From positions 1-36,291 of the forward strand of contig NZ_JADMUH010000019.1 in NCBI RefSeq assembly GCF_015546995.1: DNA of 36,291 nt. Direction: 5' to 3'. The DNA is from Streptococcus infantis (lineage in GTDB: Bacteria > Bacillota > Bacilli > Lactobacillales > Streptococcaceae). This document shows positions 1 through 8,517 of the stretch, piece by piece (position 1 is the first letter of the stretch; the number at the start of each line of letters is the position of its first letter). Below the pieces are notes generated by a model. That model ran no database searches. It saw nothing but the letters and a program-made list of their open reading frames with translations, and was not told where the DNA came from. The position numbers and the translations under genes were made by a program.

Positions 1-8
1 TAAAATAT

Positions 9-37
9 TTGCCGGATTCAATTTTTTTTGCTATAAT
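9..37 (+). promoter_or_regulatory. Promoter of glnP
   Basis: TTGCCG at 9-14 and TATAAT at 32-37 are 17 bases apart, with the extended -10 TG at 29-30. Transcription would start near 44 and leave a short leader with the SD AAAGGAG before the ATG at 66. In pneumococcus this operon is a GlnR target; a GlnR box upstream of the -35 would lie outside the window. Confidence 0.75.
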
Positions 38-65
38 TTGAAAATACCCTGAAAGGAGACATCAC

Positions 66-1511
66 ATGAAGAAAAAAATTCTAGCTTGTTTGCTAATTTT
101 ATTTCCTATTCTTTCACTAGGACTAGCAAAAGCTGACACAGAAAAAACGAAGTATGTTATCGCCAGTGACTCATCTTTTGCGCCATTTGTTTTCCAGGAT
201 TCGAGCAATCAATACACTGGTATCGATATGGATCTAATCAAGGCAATCGCTGAAGACCAAGGTTTTGAAATCGAGATTACCAATCCAGGTTTTGACGCTG
301 CTATTAACGCAGTCCAATCTGGACAAGCAGACGGTATCATTGCAGGTATGTCAGCGACTGATGCTCGTAAAGAAACTTTTGATTTCTCTGATTCTTACTA
401 TACAGCAAATACTATTCTTGGTGTTAAAGAATCAAGTACCATTTCTTCTTATGAAGATTTGAACGGTAAGACTGTAGGTGTGAAAAATGGTACTGCTTCA
501 CAAACCTTCCTAACAGAGAATCAAAGCAAGTACGGTTACAAAATCAAAACTTTTTCAGATGCTGCTTCTATGTATGATAGTTTAAATACCGGTTCAATAG
601 ATGCCGTTATGGACGACGAACCTGTTATTAAATATTCTATCAGTCAAGGACAAAAGTTAAAAACACCAATCGCAGGTACTCCAATCGGTGAAACTGCTTT
701 TGCAGTAAAAAAGGGAAGCAATCCAGAATTGCTAGAGAAATTCAACAAAGGGCTTGCAAACCTTAAGGCAAATGGAGAATTCCAAAAAATCCTTGATAAG
801 TATCTAGCTAGCGATTCTACTACTACAAGTTCAACCGCAGATGAAACAACTGTCTGGGGCTTGTTGAAAAACAACTACAAACAACTTCTCAGCGGACTTG
901 GAATTACCCTCTCATTAGCCCTTATTTCATTTGTAATTGCGATTTTCATTGGAATTATCTTCGGTATTTTTAGTGTCAGTCCATATAAATCACTTCGTTT
1001 GATTTCAGAGATTTTCGTTGACGTTATCCGTGGTATTCCATTGATGATTCTCGCAGCCTTCATTTTCTGGGGAATTCCTAACTTTATCGAATCCCTCACA
1101 GGTCAACAAAGTCCAATCAATGACTTTGTCGCTGGTACAATTGCTCTCTCCCTAAACTCAGCTGCCTACATCGCTGAGATTGTTCGTGGTGGTATCAAGG
1201 CAGTTCCTGTTGGACAAATGGAAGCCAGTCGAAGTCTTGGTATTTCATATGGAAAAACCATGCGTAAGATTGTCTTGCCACAAGCAACCAAGCTAATGCT
1301 TCCAAACTTTGTCAACCAATTTGTTATCGCTCTTAAAGATACAACAATCGTATCTGCAATCGGTCTAGTAGAACTCTTCCAAACTGGTAAGATTATCATT
1401 GCTCGTAACTACCAAAGTTTTAAAATGTATGCAATTCTCGCAGTCTTTTACCTTGTGATTATCACTCTTCTAACTAGATTAGCGAAACGCTTAGAAAAGA
1501 GGATTCAATAA
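66..1511 (+). CDS. glnP: Glutamine-type amino acid ABC transporter, fused binding protein and permease
   Basis: Imports a polar amino acid (glutamine or glutamate family) across the membrane. One 481-residue chain joins two parts usually made separately. A signal peptide (residues 1 to about 23, ending AKA before DTEK) leads into a solute-binding domain (about 28-246, with the family pattern FAPFVF...GIDMDL). A permease domain with several membrane helices follows (about 265-480); its EAA loop, EASRSLGIS, contacts the ATPase. The binding domain is therefore tethered outside the cell. The stop overlaps the glnQ start by one base (TAATG), so the two are co-translated. This fused layout is usual in streptococci. 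Substrate is inferred from family; glutamate or asparagine is possible. Confidence 0.92.
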   Translation: MKKKILACLLILFPILSLGLAKADTEKTKYVIASDSSFAPFVFQDSSNQYTGIDMDLIKAIAEDQGFEIEITNPGFDAAINAVQSGQADGIIAGMSATDARKETFDFSDSYYTANTILGVKESSTISSYEDLNGKTVGVKNGTASQTFLTENQSKYGYKIKTFSDAASMYDSLNTGSIDAVMDDEPVIKYSISQGQKLKTPIAGTPIGETAFAVKKGSNPELLEKFNKGLANLKANGEFQKILDKYLASDSTTTSSTADETTVWGLLKNNYKQLLSGLGITLSLALISFVIAIFIGIIFGIFSVSPYKSLRLISEIFVDVIRGIPLMILAAFIFWGIPNFIESLTGQQSPINDFVAGTIALSLNSAAYIAEIVRGGIKAVPVGQMEASRSLGISYGKTMRKIVLPQATKLMLPNFVNQFVIALKDTTIVSAIGLVELFQTGKIIIARNYQSFKMYAILAVFYLVIITLLTRLAKRLEKRIQ

Positions 1512-2251
1512 TGGCAAAATTAAAAATTGACGTTCATAACTTACATAAACAATATGGTAAAAACAAAGTCCTTAAAGGAATTTCAGCGAAATTCTATGAA
1601 GGAGATGTTGTTTGTATCATTGGACCTTCTGGTTCAGGTAAGTCAACTTTCTTGCGTAGCTTAAATCTCCTCGAAGAAGGAACAAAAGGAAGCATCACAG
1701 TTAACGGCTATGATTTGACGGATAAATCTACCAACGTAGACCATGTTCGTGAAAATATCGGAATGGTGTTCCAGCACTTCAATCTCTTTCCACATATGAC
1801 CGTATTGGAAAATATCACTTTCGCTCCTGTAGAACATAAGTTAATGACTAAGGCTGAAGCAGAAAAATTGGGTATGGAACTCCTTGAAAAAGTTGGGCTT
1901 GCTGACAAGGCCAATGCCAATCCTGAAAGTTTATCCGGTGGTCAAAAACAACGTGTGGCTATCGCTCGCGGTTTAGCAATGAACCCTGATATCATGCTCT
2001 TTGACGAGCCAACTTCTGCCCTTGACCCTGAGATGGTCGGTGATGTTCTGAACGTCATGAAAGAGTTGGCTGAACAAGGCATGACCATGATTATCGTAAC
2101 CCACGAAATGGGATTTGCTCGTAAGGTTGCCAATCGAGTTATCTTTACAGCAGACGGTGAATTCCTAGAAGATGGGACACCTGATCAAATCTTTGACAAC
2201 CCACAACACCCTCGTCTAAAAGAATTTTTAGACAAGGTCCTCAACGCTTAA
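1511..2251 (+). CDS. glnQ: Amino acid ABC transporter ATP-binding protein
   Basis: Cytoplasmic ATPase that drives the transporter encoded just upstream. All ABC landmarks are visible: Walker [10 protein letters not shown] (about residues 38-46), Q-loop in [12 protein letters not shown], signature LSGGQKQR, Walker [15 protein letters not shown], and the switch histidine in [10 protein letters not shown]. Its 246 residues and the PHMTVLEN and [10 protein letters not shown] stretches are typical of the polar amino acid subfamily. It starts inside the stop codon of the permease gene and is followed by a strong terminator, so glnP-glnQ is a tight pair; zwf begins after that terminator with its own possible promoter. 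Confidence 0.95.
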   Translation: MAKLKIDVHNLHKQYGKNKVLKGISAKFYEGDVVCIIGPSGSGKSTFLRSLNLLEEGTKGSITVNGYDLTDKSTNVDHVRENIGMVFQHFNLFPHMTVLENITFAPVEHKLMTKAEAEKLGMELLEKVGLADKANANPESLSGGQKQRVAIARGLAMNPDIMLFDEPTSALDPEMVGDVLNVMKELAEQGMTMIIVTHEMGFARKVANRVIFTADGEFLEDGTPDQIFDNPQHPRLKEFLDKVLNA

Positions 2252-2282
2252 AAAACTGCAAGGTTTCCCTTGCAGTTTTTTC
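2251..2282 (+). terminator. Rho-independent terminator after glnQ
   Basis: ACTGCAAGG (2255-2263) pairs with CCTTGCAGT (2268-2276) around a four-base loop and is followed by a T run. Flanking A and T runs make it usable in both directions. It separates glnPQ from zwf, although read-through could still join them. Confidence 0.88.
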
Positions 2283-2299
2283 TCACTTGTATTTGAATT

Positions 2300-2328
2300 T
2301 TGGATTTTTTAGAAAATTATGATAAAAT
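2300..2328 (+). promoter_or_regulatory. Possible zwf promoter
   Basis: TTGGAT (2300-2305) and TAAAAT (2323-2328) are 17 bases apart. The predicted leader is about 64 bases and contains a small hairpin, CCTAG/CTAGG (near 2357-2371). The zwf SD is weak (TAGGT). This is the best candidate in the gap. Confidence 0.5.
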
Positions 2329-2398
2329 AAAGGGTATGAAAATGGGGATTCCTCATGCCTAGGATATCTAGGAAAGTAAATAGAAATTAGGTAGCTGG

Positions 2399-3886
2399 AT
2401 GTCATCTAAAGTTATTGTTACAATTTTTGGTGCTAGTGGAGATTTGGCTAAACGCAAGCTCTACCCTTCACTCTTTAGACTTTATAAATCAGGTAATCTT
2501 TCTGATCATTTTGCTGTTATTGGAACTGCTCGTAGACCTTGGAGTAAGGAATATTTCGAATCTGTTGTTGTCGAATCTATTTTAGACTTGGCAGATAGCG
2601 CAGAAGAGGCTCAAGCATTTGCGAGTCATTTTTACTATCAAAGTCACGATGTTAATGACACTGAGCACTACATCGAATTACGTAAACTTCAGGCTGAATT
2701 AAACGAAAAATATCAGACTGAGCACAACAAACTCTTCTTCCTCTCAATGGCACCTCAGTTCTTTGGTACCATCGCCAAACACCTCAAGTCTGAGCAAATC
2801 GTTGACGGTAAGGGCTTCGAACGTTTGATTGTTGAGAAACCTTTCGGTACAGACTATGAAACTGCAAGCAAACTAAACGAAGAGCTCCTAGCTACTTTTA
2901 ACGAAGAGCAAATCTATCGTATCGACCACTATCTTGGTAAGGAAATGATTCAAAGCATATTTGCCATTCGTTTTGCTAATATGATTTTTGAAAATGTTTG
3001 GAATCGTGAACACATAGATAATGTGCAAATTACCTTTGCAGAACGTCTAGGTGTTGAAGAGCGTGGTGGCTACTATGATGAGTCTGGTGCCCTTCGAGAC
3101 ATGGTTCAAAACCACACACTTCAGCTTCTGTCACTCCTTGCTATGGATAAGCCTGCAAGCTTTACAAAGGATGACATTCGCGCAGAGAAAATCAAGGTCT
3201 TCAAGAACCTTTACCACCCTACAGATGAGGAACTTAAAGAGTACTTCATCCGTGGGCAATACCGTTCTGGTAAAGTTGATGGCATGAAATACATTTCTTA
3301 CCGCAGCGAACCAAATGTCAACCCAGAATCAATGACAGAAACCTTCGCTTCAGGTGCCTTCTTTGTAGATACCGATCGTTTCCGTGATGTACCTTTCTTC
3401 TTCCGTACAGGTAAACGCCTAACTGAAAAAGGAACACACGTAAACATCGTCTTCAAACAAATGGATTCAATCTTTGGAGAACCACTAGCACCGAATGTGC
3501 TTACCATCTACATCCAACCGACGGAAGGATTCTCTCTTAGCCTTAACGGTAAAGAAGTTGGAGAAGAGTTCAAACTTGCACATAATTCGCTTGACTACAG
3601 AACTGATGCGACTGCAACAGGTGCTTCACCAGATCCATATGAAAAACTGATCTACGATGTTTTGAACAATAACTCAACAAACTTTAGCCACTGGGATGAA
3701 GTGAGTGCATCATGGAAATTGATTGACCGTATCGAGAAGTTGTGGGCTGATAATGGTGCTCCTCTTCATGACTACAAGGCTGGTAGCATGGGACCTCAGG
3801 CTAGTTTTGATCTCCTTGAAAAATACGGAGCCAAATGGACATGGCAACCAGATATCGCCTATCGTAAAGATGGTCGTTTAGAATAA
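2399..3886 (+). CDS. zwf: Glucose-6-phosphate 1-dehydrogenase
   Basis: Oxidises glucose 6-phosphate to 6-phosphogluconolactone with NADP, the entry step of the oxidative pentose phosphate pathway and a main NADPH source. The N-terminal Rossmann nucleotide-binding motif FGASGDLAKRK is at residues 10-20, and the substrate and catalytic signature RIDHYLGK is at 174-181. The 495 residues match the family's usual length. The protein starts MSSKVIVTIFGASG, so no earlier start is needed, although the SD is weak. Its place behind glnPQ is conserved in pneumococcus, where GlnR is known to control glnPQ-zwf, linking NADPH supply to nitrogen state. Confidence 0.97.
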   Translation: MSSKVIVTIFGASGDLAKRKLYPSLFRLYKSGNLSDHFAVIGTARRPWSKEYFESVVVESILDLADSAEEAQAFASHFYYQSHDVNDTEHYIELRKLQAELNEKYQTEHNKLFFLSMAPQFFGTIAKHLKSEQIVDGKGFERLIVEKPFGTDYETASKLNEELLATFNEEQIYRIDHYLGKEMIQSIFAIRFANMIFENVWNREHIDNVQITFAERLGVEERGGYYDESGALRDMVQNHTLQLLSLLAMDKPASFTKDDIRAEKIKVFKNLYHPTDEELKEYFIRGQYRSGKVDGMKYISYRSEPNVNPESMTETFASGAFFVDTDRFRDVPFFFRTGKRLTEKGTHVNIVFKQMDSIFGEPLAPNVLTIYIQPTEGFSLSLNGKEVGEEFKLAHNSLDYRTDATATGASPDPYEKLIYDVLNNNSTNFSHWDEVSASWKLIDRIEKLWADNGAPLHDYKAGSMGPQASFDLLEKYGAKWTWQPDIAYRKDGRLE

Positions 3887-3891
3887 TCAAA

Positions 3892-3921
3892 AACATCCTG
3901 CAAGAATTCTTGCAGGATTTT
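3892..3921. terminator. Bidirectional terminator between zwf and ftsY
   Basis: ATCCTGCAAG (3895-3904) pairs with CTTGCAGGAT (3909-3918) around AATT. An A-rich left flank and T-rich right flank let it end both zwf (plus) and the ftsY operon (minus), whose stop codon lies just to the right. Confidence 0.9.
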
Positions 3922-3924
3922 CTT

Positions 3925-5277
3925 TTATATCAAACCTTCTAGAAGGCCCTTCATAAAGTTTTCAGAGTTAAACTCACCGATATCATCGATTTTTTCACCA
4001 AAACCAATTAGCTTAACAGGGATATTGAGTTCCTCACGGATAGCAAGAACAACCCCACCTCGGGCAGTTCCATCAATCTTGGTTAAGACAATCCCTGTAA
4101 CAGGAGTAATTTTTGAGAATTCTTTAGCTTGTACAAGAGCGTTTTGCCCAGTTGACGCATCAAGAGCTAGGAAGGTTTCATGAGGTGCTTCTGGCACTAC
4201 GCGTTTGATGATACGACCAATCTTTTCCAATTCTGCCATTAAGTTTTCTTTGTTTTGCAGACGGCCAGCTGTATCAATCATGAGAATATCAATACCTTCT
4301 GCTACTGCTCGTTCCATCCCATCAAAGACAACACTAGCTGGATCTGCCTTCTCAGGACCAGTAACGACAGGAACATCTACACGACGCCCCCATTCTGCTA
4401 ATTGAGCAACCGCACCCGCACGGAAGGTATCAGCAGCAACAAGCATAACCTTTTTACCAGCTTGTTTGTAGCGATGTGCCAATTTACCGATTGATGTTGT
4501 CTTTCCGACACCATTAACACCTACAAAGAGCATGACAGTCAAACCATCTTGAAAATTAATGCTTTCGTTGTAGTTGCCATCCTTCTCATACAACTCCACC
4601 AATTTTTCGATGATAACACGACGAAGTGCTTCAGGTTTCTTAGCATTTTCTAGCTTAGCTTCATAACGCAATTCTTCCGTAAGATTTGAAGCCACCTGGA
4701 CACCAACGTCACTCATGATGAGTAGTTCTTCAAGTTCTTCAAAAAAATCTTCATCAACTGATCGGAAATTAGCGAAGAAGGCATTTAAACGGGCACCAAA
4801 TCCCGTACGAGTTTTCTTGAGACTGCGGTCATATTTTTCCTGTACAGTCTCTTGCACTTGACGAGTTTCTTCGATTGCTTGGTTTGCTTCCTCTTCAAAC
4901 TCTGTTTCTGCTTCGTCAGATTGAGGCTGAACAATTTCTTCCTCGTCACTATCGTTTGAAGGAATCTCTTCAACATGAGTCGATTCCTCTTGAGGACTAT
5001 CTGCCTCTTGGACTTGATTTAACTCTTTTTGAGAAACCTTCACTTCGTCAACTGGTTCGACAATAGTTTCTTCGTCAACATCTGCTTCAGATAAGTTTTC
5101 ATCATTTTCTTCGGCTACGACAGTCCCATCTTGCTCTTTGACTTCGATATTTTCAGATTCTAGCGTCTCAGTTTGCTGGCTATCATCCGATAAATCAATG
5201 TTTTCTAGAGCTTCTTTGACAACATCTTCAATTTTAGGTTCTTCTATTTTTCCAAATAAACGGTCAAATAATCCCAT
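3925..5277 (-). CDS. ftsY: Signal recognition particle receptor FtsY
   Basis: SRP receptor GTPase that docks Ffh-ribosome complexes at the membrane. Residues 1 to about 150 form a long, strongly acidic A domain rich in Glu, Asp and Gln. An N domain (about 150-240) and G domain follow, with G1 GVNGVGKT at 253-260, then DTFRAGAV, DTAGRLQ and TKIDGTARGG. At 450 residues it is within the range for streptococcal FtsY with its expanded acidic region. The start is supported by AAGGAG seven bases upstream, lying inside the end of the preceding HAD gene (3-base gap). It is last in a three-gene minus-strand run with two HAD phosphatases. Confidence 0.96.
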   Translation of the reverse strand: MGLFDRLFGKIEEPKIEDVVKEALENIDLSDDSQQTETLESENIEVKEQDGTVVAEENDENLSEADVDEETIVEPVDEVKVSQKELNQVQEADSPQEESTHVEEIPSNDSDEEEIVQPQSDEAETEFEEEANQAIEETRQVQETVQEKYDRSLKKTRTGFGARLNAFFANFRSVDEDFFEELEELLIMSDVGVQVASNLTEELRYEAKLENAKKPEALRRVIIEKLVELYEKDGNYNESINFQDGLTVMLFVGVNGVGKTTSIGKLAHRYKQAGKKVMLVAADTFRAGAVAQLAEWGRRVDVPVVTGPEKADPASVVFDGMERAVAEGIDILMIDTAGRLQNKENLMAELEKIGRIIKRVVPEAPHETFLALDASTGQNALVQAKEFSKITPVTGIVLTKIDGTARGGVVLAIREELNIPVKLIGFGEKIDDIGEFNSENFMKGLLEGLI

Positions 5278-5280
5278 TCT

Positions 5281-6099
5281 TTAGTTCTCCTTCAGTACAT
5301 ATTTTTCAATTGCCCAGGCGACAGCTTCTTCGTCATTAGTCATTGGTGTTACCACATTTGCCACCGCCTTAACTGCTGGTACAGCATTTTGCATAGCGAC
5401 ACCGAGACCGGCCCACTCAATCATCGAAAGGTCATTAGCTTCATCTCCACAAGCCATGACTTGACTTCGTTCAATTCCCAGGTGTTCAATCAGTTTAGAT
5501 AATCCTGTCGCCTTATGAACATTCTTTGGTGACCATTCTAGCAAGAGTTCACGTGATTTAAAAATTTCATATTGATCGAATAATTCTGGTGAAATCTTTT
5601 GAATAGCCGCATCCAAAGGTTCCTGAGGAAAGGCAGTCACACATTTATTGTATGTTACCTGACTAGACAAATCTTCAAAAGCAATTGGAACAAAAGTTAG
5701 AGCCGGGTTAAACTGAGCATATAAACTTTCTTGGTCAGACCGAATCTGGTAAACTATTCCTTCTGAAATTGCATCTAAAGGAATGCCTAGTTTATCAGTT
5801 TCCTCGTAAATACGTGTCACATCATCAATTGAAAAGACTGTCTTATCAAGAATCTCACCTGTATTTTTCTGAACCAATCCACCGTTGAATGTGATAGTAT
5901 ACTCGTCATCATGGCCGTCTGTTCCAAGCTCTTTAAGGAAGAAATCCATAGCCTTGAGAGGACGTCCAGTTGTTAGGACTACTTTGACACCCTGTTCACG
6001 CGCAGCCTTTAAAGTCGCCTTGGTACGATCAGTCAATTTCTTGTCTGTCGTCAGCAAAGTCCCATCTAAGTCTAGGGCAATTAATTTAATATCTGCCAT
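5281..6099 (-). CDS. Cof-type HAD sugar-phosphatase family protein
   Basis: A 272-residue HAD hydrolase of the Cof (IIB cap) subfamily, which dephosphorylates small phosphorylated metabolites in the cytoplasm. Motif I is ALDLDGTLL near the N-terminus (nucleophile and acid-base Asp), motif II is LTTGRP, and motif IV is GDEANDLSMIEWAGLGVAM, with the Lys of motif III likely in VHKATGLSKLI. The natural substrate cannot be read from the sequence. Its ATG overlaps the stop of the HAD gene upstream by one base (TAATG), with GGAGGG as SD, and ftsY follows three bases downstream, so the three are one operon. Confidence 0.92.
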   Translation of the reverse strand: MADIKLIALDLDGTLLTTDKKLTDRTKATLKAAREQGVKVVLTTGRPLKAMDFFLKELGTDGHDDEYTITFNGGLVQKNTGEILDKTVFSIDDVTRIYEETDKLGIPLDAISEGIVYQIRSDQESLYAQFNPALTFVPIAFEDLSSQVTYNKCVTAFPQEPLDAAIQKISPELFDQYEIFKSRELLLEWSPKNVHKATGLSKLIEHLGIERSQVMACGDEANDLSMIEWAGLGVAMQNAVPAVKAVANVVTPMTNDEEAVAWAIEKYVLKEN

Positions 6100-6890
6100 T
6101 ACAATCCCTCCATATAAGCGATAACTGATTGGTCCTTATGGTGACCGATAACTGTTTCGGCAAGTTCTAGAATTTCTGGGCGAGCATTTTCAGGTGCGAC
6201 TGGGTGCCCTACAACTTGCATCATGTGAAGGTCATTGAGATTGTCACCGAAGGCCATCACTTGGTCCATATCCAGATTTAACTTCTTAGCCAATTCGACA
6301 ATCGCAACTCCCTTGTCCACATAATCAAGGACAATATCAATGGATTCAAAACCTGTCGTCATTGCCTTAACACCAGGCACATGTTCATTGACCCAAGCTT
6401 CGCCAACTTCTACTGTCTCTTCTGTAAAGTTGGTTGTGAATTTAAAAATCTCATCGGTGATATCTTCAAGTTTGGCTACTTTTTGAATATTCTCATTGTA
6501 ATGATGACTAAACATGAGATAGGTTTCATCTACAGTATCTAAAACATAGCAAGCTTTCTTACCAGTCAAGAGCATCTTCTTTTCATCAAAATAAGGTGAA
6601 GTCTTTAGCTTTTCAAATGTTGATAAGTAAAAATCTCTAGGCATGGTCGCTTCATAGAGGTCTTGTCCATGAAAACGAACCAGACTCCCATTTTCAGCAA
6701 TGAAAATAATCTCATCTTTGACATCCGCAAAATGTTTTTCAAGCGACAAAAGACCGCGGCCAGAAGCTACAGCAAAGTAAATCCCTTTTTCTTTATAAGA
6801 ATGGAGAAGCTTTTTTAAGCGCTCCATATCAAATTGGCCAGCTTCATCCAAAAAAGTCCCGTCCATATCAGTTGCGACTAGTTTAATCAT
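6099..6890 (-). CDS. Cof-type HAD phosphatase family protein
   Basis: A second HAD hydrolase of 263 residues, first gene of the HAD-HAD-ftsY run. Motif I is ATDMDGTFLDE at the N-terminus, motif II is VASGRG, and motif IV is GDNLNDLHMMQVVGHPVAPENA. It resembles the YkrA/YwtE-like Cof group; the substrate is unknown. It diverges well from its neighbour, so this looks like an old paralogue pair and not a recent duplication. An extended -10 promoter lies upstream (6927-6932). Confidence 0.9.
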   Translation of the reverse strand: MIKLVATDMDGTFLDEAGQFDMERLKKLLHSYKEKGIYFAVASGRGLLSLEKHFADVKDEIIFIAENGSLVRFHGQDLYEATMPRDFYLSTFEKLKTSPYFDEKKMLLTGKKACYVLDTVDETYLMFSHHYNENIQKVAKLEDITDEIFKFTTNFTEETVEVGEAWVNEHVPGVKAMTTGFESIDIVLDYVDKGVAIVELAKKLNLDMDQVMAFGDNLNDLHMMQVVGHPVAPENARPEILELAETVIGHHKDQSVIAYMEGL

Positions 6891-6924
6891 AAATCTTTCT
6901 CTTCTCCAGTTATAAATCTATCTT

Positions 6925-6937
6925 CTATTATACCATA
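6925..6937 (-). promoter_or_regulatory. Extended -10 promoter of the HAD-HAD-ftsY operon
   Basis: On the minus strand TATGGTATAAT: TATAAT at 6927-6932 preceded by TGG. No good -35 is visible, as is usual for extended -10 promoters. It lies about 37 bases before the ATG at 6890. Confidence 0.7.
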
Positions 6938-6945
6938 GAAAAAGT

Positions 6946-6974
6946 AAAAAAGACGTGCAGGATTGACACGTCCT
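6946..6974 (-). terminator. Terminator after the HD-domain gene
   Basis: On the minus strand GACGTG and CACGTC (6952-6957 and 6967-6972 of the plus strand) form a short stem followed by TTTTTTAC. It ends the gene whose stop is at 7011. Confidence 0.7.
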
Positions 6975-7010
6975 TGTATTCTATAAATCTATCTATAGAG
7001 CCAGTCGTTA

Positions 7011-7589
7011 TTAAAAATATAAGCCCCTCTCCACACTTTCCTGAATCAAATCTTCCGTTAGTTTCCATAATTCTTCTGATTCACTTTTTATAAACTTTTT
7101 CTTTTCTAATACCATGTCTGCACTGATATTATCAGGGTTATAATTTAATTGTGACACCTCTAAGTGATTTATCAGTGGTACCAATGCATCGATTACTCTT
7201 GCATATCTTGCTTCAGCACTCTGTCCTTTTTCAAATTCCAACCACAAATTTTTCATATTCAAATATTTCTCTTCTGGAAGGAGGCTCATTGTTTTTTCTA
7301 TAGATTCTAACTCTCTATCATGAGAATGAATCTTTTTTTCATCATCAAAAACCCAAGTATCTCCGGCATAAATCTCACCTAAATCATGAATCAATAACAT
7401 AGAAATAACTTTTTCTATTTTTAACTTTTCAGGATAATAATCTTGAAGAACTATAGCAGCTATAGCACCTTGCCAAGAATGCTCGGCACTATTTTCAAAT
7501 CTTCCGTCAAGGGTTCTATTAAATCTGGTTACTGACTTTAACTTCTCTATTTCTTTAATAAAATCGACTGAATTCTTTAAATTACTCAT
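7011..7589 (-). CDS. HD-domain hydrolase (YfbR-like 5'-nucleotidase family)
   Basis: A 192-residue protein of the small HD hydrolase family that includes YfbR-type 5'-nucleotidases, which dephosphorylate nucleoside monophosphates using a divalent metal. Metal ligands are visible: His37 (in SAEHSW), the pair His68-Asp69 (LLIHDLGEIYAGD) and Asp134 (ARVIDAL). The ATG at 7589 is chosen because AGGAG precedes it and the frame's earlier ATG at 7649 lies upstream of the probable -10 (7621-7626). The gene is visibly more AT-rich than its neighbours and has its own promoter and terminator, so it looks like a single-gene insertion. The substrate is not known. Confidence 0.85.
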   Translation of the reverse strand: MSNLKNSVDFIKEIEKLKSVTRFNRTLDGRFENSAEHSWQGAIAAIVLQDYYPEKLKIEKVISMLLIHDLGEIYAGDTWVFDDEKKIHSHDRELESIEKTMSLLPEEKYLNMKNLWLEFEKGQSAEARYARVIDALVPLINHLEVSQLNYNPDNISADMVLEKKKFIKSESEELWKLTEDLIQESVERGLYF

Positions 7590-7618
7590 TGTAGCTCCTA
7601 TCTTATTTAAAATTTTAG

Positions 7619-7630
7619 ATATAATACCAA
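7619..7630 (-). promoter_or_regulatory. Probable -10 of the HD-domain gene
   Basis: On the minus strand TTGGTATTAT: TATTAT at 7621-7626 with an upstream TGG extension. Transcription would begin near 7614, about 25 bases before the ATG at 7589. Confidence 0.55.
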
Positions 7631-7671
7631 AAAATATTAATTTCATCAAATATTTCCCGTATTTGCAAAAA

Positions 7672-7706
7672 TAAAACAGCGCCTAATCCATACGAGATTA
7701 GACGCT
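7672..7706 (-). terminator. Terminator after the TRIC-family gene
   Basis: On the minus strand GCGTCTAATC (7696-7705) pairs with GATTAGGCGC (7679-7688), all ten pairs closing with one U-G wobble, and TGTTTTATTTTT follows. Confidence 0.85.
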
Positions 7707-7768
7707 TGATTAAACTTGTAATTTATAAAATATTTATCAATCGAGTGATTGAACTTTCCTACCATCAA

Positions 7769-8428
7769 TCAATTCCAAGTCTTTTTATCCATATTTGGCA
7801 AAGAGAGCTTAAACTTAATAATACAGAGTCGAATCATAAAACCAACAATTGAGAGAATGATAAAAGCAGTGATTCTTGGAAAGTGAAGGACAAAGGCCAA
7901 CCAGTAATAAATAACGCCAATTACAAAAGATAGAAGGGCATAGATGTCCTCTTTTAGAACACTTGGAACTTCATTAATCAAGAGATCTCGGATGATACCT
8001 CCGCCAGCACCTGTTAAACAGGCCAAAATCCCTGCAGACATCAAGTTCAATTTACTATCAGCTAAGGCGGTAGCTCCAATCAAGGAAAAGATGATTAAGC
8101 CAATCGAATCAAAGATAAGATAAGCTTCTCTCAGCCACTTATAGAATTTTTTTTCTTGACTAGCATTGGCTTGTTTTGATGTCACAAAGGCATACATAAT
8201 AATAGCTACTAGAATAGAGACATAAATCGGTCCAGGATCTGCGAGAGCGGAGGGAAAACGACTGATAATAGAATCTCTTAAAATACCCCCACCTACTGCT
8301 GTTACAATTGCCAATAAACTAATTCCAAAAATATCTAAACGTTTACCAAATCCTTTGATGGCTCCTGACGCCGCAAAGGCTATAGTCCCAATATAATTAC
8401 AAATCATTAGGAATAGGTCAAAATCCAT
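7769..8428 (-). CDS. TRIC/UPF0126-family membrane protein
   Basis: A 219-residue integral membrane protein with about seven hydrophobic helices. It carries the two repeats typical of the bacterial TRIC (trimeric intracellular cation channel) or UPF0126 family (YicG, YvgT): AVGGGILRDSI in the first half and AGGGIIRDLL in the second. Characterised family members conduct monovalent cations; a potassium or sodium role here is inference from family. The first helix begins at once after MDFDL, which supports this start, and GAGGAG lies upstream on the minus strand. It is a single gene with a strong terminator, between the HD-domain gene and smc. Confidence 0.88.
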   Translation of the reverse strand: MDFDLFLMICNYIGTIAFAASGAIKGFGKRLDIFGISLLAIVTAVGGGILRDSIISRFPSALADPGPIYVSILVAIIMYAFVTSKQANASQEKKFYKWLREAYLIFDSIGLIIFSLIGATALADSKLNLMSAGILACLTGAGGGIIRDLLINEVPSVLKEDIYALLSFVIGVIYYWLAFVLHFPRITAFIILSIVGFMIRLCIIKFKLSLPNMDKKTWN

Positions 8429-8517
8429 ATAAGCTCCTCAATTTATTTTTGTAACCTTTCTGACTTCTTGAAGGTCATTCTCCATGCTCTAGTTTGAAAT
8501 GTTATATTGAAAACAAA

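Noticed and set aside
4785..5066. Frames overlapping the acidic region of ftsY
   Set aside because: Low-complexity GAA/GAG codons open other frames; the FtsY frame is supported by its domains.
7590..7649. Longer HD-domain protein starting at 7649
   Set aside because: The extra 20 residues have no SD and include the probable promoter; AGGAG sits before 7589.
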